NCBI GenBank assembly: GCA_038496675.1 | Contig: CM076649.1 | Coordinates: 20,503,422-20,567,421 of the forward strand | DNA: 64,000 nucleotides | Direction: 5' to 3' | DNA from: Rachycentron canadum | Taxonomy: Eukaryota > Chordata > Actinopteri > Carangiformes > Rachycentridae | Shown: positions 63,541-64,000 of the stretch, one piece after another | How positions within the stretch are numbered: the first letter of the stretch is position 1 | How the letters are laid out: each line of letters begins with the position of its first letter | The notes under the pieces: model-generated | The model's database searches: none | What the model was told of the DNA's origin: nothing | Seen by the model: the letters and a program-made list of their open reading frames with translations, nothing else | Position numbers and translations under genes: made by a program

Positions 63541-64000
63541 CTGTGTGAAATGTCTTACCTTAATACATGTCTAATACGTTCCAAGAATCTGAGACCACTT
63601 TGGGAAAATGGACCCCCACTGTACAAAACAATGGCAGAACCATTCAGTGCATTCATAACCCAACATCTCAATCTGCACTCTGAGCTTCAGGAGTTCGATG
63701 GTTTGACCAGAAAATGATTTTTTAAATTTTTTTTTTAACACCAGGAATGAAACATTTTATTTTTAGGGAAAGGTGTCATCATTGTGCAAAATGTTTGGAC
63801 TATTTGTGTTGGTGATTAAAGTAAAGCACCAGGTATCCACTTTAATAGTTTCAACATCATATTGGTTTAAGGGCAGACAGGAAATTAAACATCCTCTCAC
63901 TATAGCATGAGCATCTGCAGACAGCTGCCTTTCTGCCTGAACTGAAACATCAAAAAGCATTTATTTGATGGATCTCGCTCAACATTTTTCACCTTCAACT

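Larger units (their letters stand above)
48521..64000 (+). other. Intergenic region downstream of fbln2
   Basis: About 15.5 kb without a recognisable gene on either strand. In mammals the next gene is WNT7A, which converges on FBLN2, but no Wnt-type cysteine-rich exon (such as the CNCKFHWCC end) is present. It contains repeats at 49105-49262, 51840-52340, 55060-55212, 55905-56250, 59582-59790, 60830-61185 and 63350-63540. A weak exon-like signal lies on the minus strand at 54559-54609. Confidence 0.7.

Noticed and set aside
48600..64000. WNT7A ortholog expected by mammalian gene order
   Set aside because: No Wnt cysteine pattern or conserved Wnt exon was seen on either strand; the neighbour must lie further away, or the order differs.

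Overview
This is vertebrate nuclear DNA, almost certainly from a ray-finned (teleost) fish. Short exons with GT..AG introns are scattered through AT-rich, repeat-rich sequence. The interspersed repeats are types common in fish: L2-like LINE tails, Tc1-like transposon debris, tRNA-derived SINE-like elements, MITE-like families and many (TG)n/(AC)n microsatellites. Nothing looks bacterial, and there is no operon, rRNA, intact tRNA gene or CRISPR array. Identifications rest on reading the translation and on memory of protein families; no search was run.

The one convincing gene is a plus-strand, 5'-incomplete fibulin-2 gene (fbln2). Fifteen coding exons lie between 8918 and 47053 and join in one uninterrupted frame of about 766 residues, with every splice phase consistent. 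Three exons (8918-11527) encode the anaphylatoxin-like block. One exon (16932-17141) encodes the first EGF module and one (19943-20086) a Thr-rich linker with 12 consecutive threonines. Nine single-module EGF exons follow (24503-43856), and a terminal exon (46693-47053 coding) encodes the C-terminal fibulin module and stop. The 3'UTR probably ends near 48520, after an AATAAA at 48495. The signal peptide, N-domain and promoter are not visible and should lie upstream of position 1.

Region by region: 1-8917 is intron with MITE-like, tandem and LINE repeats; 8918-48520 is fbln2; 48520-64000 is apparently intergenic, with repeats and no confident gene. The gene product would be a secreted extracellular-matrix glycoprotein of basement membranes and elastic-fibre networks.

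The points most worth checking are: a (TG)18 tract taking the place of the polypyrimidine tract at one acceptor, on an exon that also has a weak donor; a coding microsatellite giving Thr12; a pair of related roughly 250-bp intronic elements sharing an inverted E-box pair; two 6-nt tandem acceptors; an AT-rich hairpin 11 nt after a donor; several multi-copy repeat families; and a weak candidate first coding exon on the minus strand near 54.6 kb. I found no clearly new biological system.
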